Shown in pieces: positions 60,056 through 64,000 of a stretch of 64,000 bases of DNA (the stretch's first letter is position 1; each line of letters opens with the position of its first letter). The notes below the pieces were generated by a model. It was not told the origin of the DNA. It worked only from the letters and a program-made list of their open reading frames with translations, and searched no databases. Origin of the DNA: Betaproteobacteria bacterium (GTDB lineage Bacteria; Pseudomonadota; Gammaproteobacteria; Burkholderiales; SG8-41); NCBI GenBank assembly GCA_021732605.1, contig JAKFUS010000042.1, positions 1 through 64,000 of the forward strand. Reading direction: 5' to 3'. The translations under genes were made by a program, and so were the position numbers.

Positions 60056-62356
60056 TCAGGCCGCTGCCGGCAAGGGCTCGCGCTGAACGGCCACCAGCGT
60101 CGCCGTGTCGGACTCCAACACCTGCCGGGGGAGCTTGAACACGGAAATCGCCGAATTGAGCTGGCGCGCCGCCTCCGCCAGGGCGGTCGTTTCAATCGTC
60201 TGCTCCTCGATCTGCTGCGATGTCAGCTCGGAACTGCGCCCGATCTCGTTGATCCGGCTTTTCAGCTCGATCGCCACCTGGTTTTGCGCATCCGTTCCCG
60301 CCGCGATGCGCTGCACGAGGCCCGCCAGGCTGGTCGCGATACGCTGGGTTTCACGCATCTGGTCACCCGCGCGCTTCGCCAGTTCAGATCCATCGACCAC
60401 CTGCGCAATCGTGCGGTTTACCGTTCCGATCGTCTCGTTGGTTTCGATCTGGATATTGTTGATCAGTGTCGCAATCTGCGAGGTCGCATTGCGGGAGGAT
60501 TCCGCCAGCCGCTGCACCTCCTCCGCCACCACCGCAAAACCACGGCCCGCATCACCCGCAATCGCCGCCTGCATCGCAGCATTCAGCGCCAGCACGTGGG
60601 TGCGCTCTGCAATCGTGTTGATCAGGCCGATAATCCCGGAAATTTCCTGCGAGCGTTCGCCGAGACGCTTGATTCGCTTCTCGGTTTCGGCAATGGTCTC
60701 GCGAATGCCTTCCATGCCGGCAACGGTTTCCTTCACCCGTTCCAGCGCCGCATTGGTCGCCTGGCTTGCGCTCTCCGCAGCGACGTTGGTATCTCCCGCC
60801 AGTGTCGCGATCAGATTCATTTGCGTAACCGCCTCGGTAAGGTCGTCGGCCATGTGGGAGACCTCGGCGCGCTCGTTTTTTGCGGTCTTCTGCACCAGCT
60901 CGGCCTTTGCCTTAACCTGCGCCGACGCACGGTCAACGTTTCCGGCAATGCGCGACACCTGCCCGAGCACCTTGTTGGTCTCGCCGGTCAGCTGATTGAT
61001 CGAACTGGCGACGGTGCCAATCACCGATTCATCGACGTTCGCATGCGCCGTCAAATCCCGGTTGCTCAACTGGTACACGGTCTGCATCAGCTCAATCACG
61101 GATTTATTGAGCTGGGCGTTTTCTTCCTCCGCCTTTTTCTGCGCCGCGATCCGATCCTGCAACAGGGTGTTGACCGTCCGCCCGAGCGACCCGACCTCGT
61201 CATTGCCCTTGATGTTGGCCAACCCCGACTCATCGCCGCTGCGCACCTTGTTGACCGCAACCTGCAGCGCACGGACGGTGGAGGTTACGTTGCGCACAAT
61301 GAAAAAGCCCAATGCGCCACCCAACGCGAACAACAGGACGATCTGCAACCCGGCATAGATTGCGGTCTGGCGCAGGCGATCCGCCTTGGCAATAAGCTCG
61401 GTCTCCAGCGCTTTCGCCGCGGTGTCGATCCACTCATACAGGCCATCGATGCCCTGCGTCGCGCTATCAAAGAATTCCATCGGGCGCAGCGTCGACTTGT
61501 CCGTATTCAGCATCTCCGCCCTCGCCGTTTCGGCCAATCCGTTGACCACGCGTATTTTTTGCCGCGCCGGCTGCTCCATCGTGTCCTTGAAAGCAGGCAG
61601 CATCAGGAAGGTCTTGACCATCCCCCTGCCCGCCTGCTCGATCCGCACCTGCGCATCGGCGATGCTCGACGCCAGGGCAGCGCGTTCCGCCGCGGACACC
61701 GGTACCGCCGTTTTCGGATCGGCAATACGCATTTCTGCGCGCATCAGCTGAACAGCGCCGAGACCCTGGATCCTCGCCAGCGGCTCCGATGCAGCCGGCA
61801 GATCGACATAGACGTTACGGATCAGCAGTGCCGTGTGTTCATCCGGGTCAAGACTCAACTTGTAGTAATCCAGAAACAGCTCGTTCAGATAAAACACCTT
61901 CCGGCTCATCTCGCCGTGATCGGCAAACGATCCATCCGCATCAATGGACTTGACCTTCACCAGCTCGGTGAGGGTGGGCCATTGCGTCTTGACCTCCAGC
62001 CACGCGCCCTGGATACGCCCGTCCCCGGTGGCTTCCACATCCTTTTCCAGCTTCTCGATCAGGGTTTTGGCTTCCGTCAGGATGGTCTCGAGCGGCTGCG
62101 GATTCGCGTCAATCCCGGTCAGGAAAATCATTGAGCGGGCGCCATGCCGCTGCACTTGCTTGAGTAGCTGGATCGTCGTCGATACAGTCGAAAGTCCGCT
62201 GATCTCGCGTTTTGCGGTATCAATCTCCTCCCAGGTTTTCATGCCGTAGTAGTACGTCGGCAATCCGACCATTGGCAGCACCAGCAACCCGAGCAGCAGA
62301 AACTTTTTCCAAAGCTTCCAGTCAGCAAGAGAAAACTGTTTGAATTTCAGTTTCAT
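60056..62356 (-). CDS. pilJ: PilJ-like methyl-accepting chemotaxis protein
   Basis: A 766-residue receptor. There is a short N-terminal membrane segment (LLLGLLVLPMVGLPTYYYGM, about residues 20-40). A large helical periplasmic domain follows, then a second membrane segment (AIYAGLQIVLLFALGGALGFFIV) and a HAMP domain, then the cytoplasmic signalling domain. The hairpin tip reads ERTHVLALNAAMQAAIAGDAGRGFAVVAEEVQRLAESSRNAT. GGAGAAA stands before the ATG. In Pil-Chp systems PilJ senses pilin retraction and drives ChpA; the same is inferred here from gene order. Confidence 0.88.
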   Translation of the reverse strand: MKLKFKQFSLADWKLWKKFLLLGLLVLPMVGLPTYYYGMKTWEEIDTAKREISGLSTVSTTIQLLKQVQRHGARSMIFLTGIDANPQPLETILTEAKTLIEKLEKDVEATGDGRIQGAWLEVKTQWPTLTELVKVKSIDADGSFADHGEMSRKVFYLNELFLDYYKLSLDPDEHTALLIRNVYVDLPAASEPLARIQGLGAVQLMRAEMRIADPKTAVPVSAAERAALASSIADAQVRIEQAGRGMVKTFLMLPAFKDTMEQPARQKIRVVNGLAETARAEMLNTDKSTLRPMEFFDSATQGIDGLYEWIDTAAKALETELIAKADRLRQTAIYAGLQIVLLFALGGALGFFIVRNVTSTVRALQVAVNKVRSGDESGLANIKGNDEVGSLGRTVNTLLQDRIAAQKKAEEENAQLNKSVIELMQTVYQLSNRDLTAHANVDESVIGTVASSINQLTGETNKVLGQVSRIAGNVDRASAQVKAKAELVQKTAKNERAEVSHMADDLTEAVTQMNLIATLAGDTNVAAESASQATNAALERVKETVAGMEGIRETIAETEKRIKRLGERSQEISGIIGLINTIAERTHVLALNAAMQAAIAGDAGRGFAVVAEEVQRLAESSRNATSQIATLINNIQIETNETIGTVNRTIAQVVDGSELAKRAGDQMRETQRIATSLAGLVQRIAAGTDAQNQVAIELKSRINEIGRSSELTSQQIEEQTIETTALAEAARQLNSAISVFKLPRQVLESDTATLVAVQREPLPAAA

Positions 62357-62405
62357 CGCATTTCTCCAGTAGGATTATTTCCATGCAAAAACAGGCCCGG
62401 GAAAT

Positions 62406-63203
62406 TCATGATGCAAGCCTTGCCGAGGTCATCTCGAAAAATCGTTGGTATTGCAGCTCAAGCCAGACTTCCTGCTCTTGCAGGTAAGCCTTCGGCACGC
62501 AATCTTTCAGCGCATCCGGCAATTCAGGCAGGTCGATCGCGGTTGCGGACTCGAGGCGGATCCGTGTCGGCAACTCATTGACCAGCAGCCCGGCGGCCAT
62601 GGCGCCATGACCGAGAACCAGCAGCATCCGGTCATTGCCGGCCTGGACCTGGGATCCGATCATCGCGGCGACATCAAACACCGGCACCAGATTGCCGTGC
62701 AGGTTGGCCAGCCCGCGGAACCAGGAAGGCACGTTCGGCAACCGGTAAACCGTCATCATCTCGGACAACTCGCTGGCATCGTCAAACGACACCACAAACC
62801 GCAGATCGCCAACATGAAAACCGAGCCTGGCAGACAACGCCCGGCGCCGGTCGGTACCCCAGCCACCCAGCAGACCTTCGCGCAGATCCGTCCGCGACGA
62901 ACCCAGTGCCACGGAAGGCGGCAACAACCCGGGCTGAGCGGAAAAATCCTGCGGCGGAGCAGTCACTGCAGCAGCCTCTGTCGTTGCGGCCGCCGGCAGC
63001 GGTTCCCCGCTGCGCTCAGTCCCCGCATCCGGCAACGCTGCGTCAGCCTCCGCCGCAAAACCATCCATCAGAAACGCAGTCGAATCCGGAATCATGTCCT
63101 CTGCGGCTTGCTCCGGCGCGGCAGATGCCTCTGCGCAAGGGACATCCTCCAGCAGCGGCATGTCCGCGAGGAAATTTGCGCCGTCCGGAACCATGTCATT
63201 CAT
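62406..63203 (-). CDS. pilI: CheW-type coupling protein, PilI-like, with long acidic N terminus
   Basis: A 265-residue protein. The C-terminal half is a CheW domain: RLGFHVGDLRFVVSFDDASEL, VYRLPNVPSWFRGLANLHGNLVPVFDVAAMIG. The first 120 residues are Ala/Glu/Asp/Pro-rich and carry a repeated short motif, VPDGANFLADMPLLED and IPDSTAFLMDGFAAE. It lies between pilH and the PilJ-like gene, which matches PilI. The start ATG at 63203 is chosen; a TTG three codons earlier is possible. Confidence 0.83.
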   Translation of the reverse strand: MNDMVPDGANFLADMPLLEDVPCAEASAAPEQAAEDMIPDSTAFLMDGFAAEADAALPDAGTERSGEPLPAAATTEAAAVTAPPQDFSAQPGLLPPSVALGSSRTDLREGLLGGWGTDRRRALSARLGFHVGDLRFVVSFDDASELSEMMTVYRLPNVPSWFRGLANLHGNLVPVFDVAAMIGSQVQAGNDRMLLVLGHGAMAAGLLVNELPTRIRLESATAIDLPELPDALKDCVPKAYLQEQEVWLELQYQRFFEMTSARLAS

Positions 63204-63306
63204 GGGCGGCAACCGGGAACTGCGCGACGCCAGGGCACATCGCGCCCTGTGCGCCGGCGGCTTCCCGCTCCTTCAATCGCTTTGATGAACGCAACATGCG
63301 GGTCGG

Positions 63307-63669
63307 CTAAATCGCGTTTAATTGATCAAGTATCTGTTCGGCGCTGTAAGGCTTGGTGACAAAGCCTTTCGCCCCCAGCATCTGCGCCCAGACCCGATCG
63401 GCCTGCTGGTTTTTCGCGGTGACGAATACCACGGGGATGCCCTTCGTCTCCGGCGTGCCCTGCAGCGTCCGGGTGGCCTGGAACCCGTCGACTTCCTTCA
63501 TGTTGACGTCCATGAAAATGAGATCCGGTTTCTCTGACTTCGCCTTGTCAACCGCCTGTTCGCCGGAGACCGCCGTGACCACCTGATAACCGGCGCCGGT
63601 GACGATCCTTTCCAGATTCATCAGGTCCACCTTTGCATCATCAACAACCAGAATTTTGCCTTTGCTCAT
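63307..63669 (-). CDS. pilH: PilH-like single-domain response regulator
   Basis: A 120-residue receiver. The acidic pocket is Asp10-Asp11 in ILVVDDA, the phosphoacceptor Asp54 in LIFMDVNM, Thr84 in VFVTAK and Lys106 in VTKPYS. As in other PilH proteins there is no output domain; it acts on pilus motors or as a phosphate sink. It is followed by the CheW-like gene and preceded by the PilG-like gene 30 bp upstream. Confidence 0.88.
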   Translation of the reverse strand: MSKGKILVVDDAKVDLMNLERIVTGAGYQVVTAVSGEQAVDKAKSEKPDLIFMDVNMKEVDGFQATRTLQGTPETKGIPVVFVTAKNQQADRVWAQMLGAKGFVTKPYSAEQILDQLNAI

Positions 63670-63699
63670 TTCAGATTCCTCCGCTTCGATTGATCAAAA

Positions 63700-64000
63700 C
63701 TAAACAGCCATTTCCTCGGGCGTTGTCGTCGAAACGAACCTGGAAATCACCTCCAGCAGACGGTCTTCGTCCACCGGCTTGGTCAGGTACGCGTCACATC
63801 CCGCCATCGTTCCGCGGATCTTGTCGAAGGGCGAAGACTTGCTCGTCAGCATCACCACGGCTGTCGGCTTCTCCGCTGACTTTTTCCCCTTGATCAGCTT
63901 GCACACCTGATAACCATCCACTCCGGGAAGAATCACATCAAGGAAAACGCAGGTATAAGTCCGCTCCCCGGTAAAACCGATGGCCTGCTCACCGCTTTCC
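63700..64000 (-). CDS. pilG: PilG-like single-domain response regulator, 5-prime end outside window
   Basis: The last 99 codons of a receiver protein; the frame runs open to the window edge. The phosphoacceptor is in YTCVFLDVILPGVDG, then Thr in VVMLTSKSSPFDKIRG and Lys in DAYLTKPVDEDRLL. The segment SSPFDKIRGTMAGCDAYLTKP is typical of PilG. The N terminus lies beyond 64000. It is the first visible gene of the leftward pil-chp cluster. Confidence 0.87.
   Translation of the reverse strand, partial: ESGEQAIGFTGERTYTCVFLDVILPGVDGYQVCKLIKGKKSAEKPTAVVMLTSKSSPFDKIRGTMAGCDAYLTKPVDEDRLLEVISRFVSTTTPEEMAV

Noticed and set aside
59978-62134. A 718-codon open frame opposite the PilJ-like receptor
   Set aside because: Same reason: antisense shadow with implausible composition, while the minus strand encodes clear receptor motifs.
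1-64000. tRNA, rRNA, CRISPR arrays, insertion sequences, prophage or plasmid origin
   Set aside because: Looked for and not seen. The accessory character of 9.8-48 kb comes from catabolic genes, without transposases or attachment-site repeats.

Overview
The window is GC-rich bacterial chromosome, almost certainly from a betaproteobacterium of the Burkholderiales type. Three things point there: the rpsU-yqeY-dnaG-rpoD block, the twelve Bug/TctC-family solute-binding proteins, and a twitching-type (Pil-Chp) chemosensory cluster. No rRNA, tRNA, CRISPR array, insertion sequence or prophage was recognised.

Layout. 1-6.5 kb is core: partial rpoD, dnaG, yqeY and rpsU (minus strand), tsaD, plsY, folB, xerD and an ogt-type methyltransferase. 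6.5-9.7 kb encodes a TAXI-type TRAP transporter (binding protein plus fused permease). 9.8-39 kb is a catabolic accessory region in which single Bug genes alternate with enzymes: aldo/keto reductases, a cyclase-family hydrolase, an enoyl-CoA hydratase-like protein, a 2-hydroxyacid dehydrogenase, several alpha/beta hydrolases, a metallo-beta-lactamase-fold protein, an amidohydrolase, a GST and an MmgE/PrpD protein. No TctA/TctB membrane subunits occur here. 39-46.7 kb holds a GntR-controlled set that looks like a carboxylate pathway: LeuC/LeuD-like hydratase, a TcuA-like FAD dehydrogenase, an isocitrate lyase/PEP mutase-family protein and a divergent Bug gene. 46.7-52.8 kb has a GST remnant, a Bug gene, a 3-hydroxyacyl-CoA dehydrogenase, membrane proteins, a candidate small RNA and an ArgH-like lyase. 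52.8-64 kb (minus strand) is the chemosensory cluster: PilG and PilH, three CheW-like proteins, a receptor, a ChpA-type kinase, an extra response regulator and a hybrid kinase.

The most remarkable point is 18.4-19.5 kb. Two consecutive exported redox genes, a TlpA/thioredoxin-like protein and a peroxiredoxin-like protein, each carry one in-frame TGA exactly where the active-site cysteine belongs. The reading frame is intact on both sides, and each TGA is followed by a potential hairpin with a G about 28 nt downstream. They are best read as two selenoproteins in one operon, the TlpA-like one plausibly reducing the peroxidase. A third in-frame stop, an amber TAG in a DUF3095 gene at 21.3 kb, replaces Trp and looks like an ordinary nonsense mutation.

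Other unexplained structure: a 21-bp AT-rich box that lies 20-21 nt before the start codon of two unrelated genes and recurs inside the ogt gene; a triple 13-bp repeat in front of a Bug gene; and a plus-strand hairpin array with a strong terminator in an otherwise minus-strand region at 50.3 kb.
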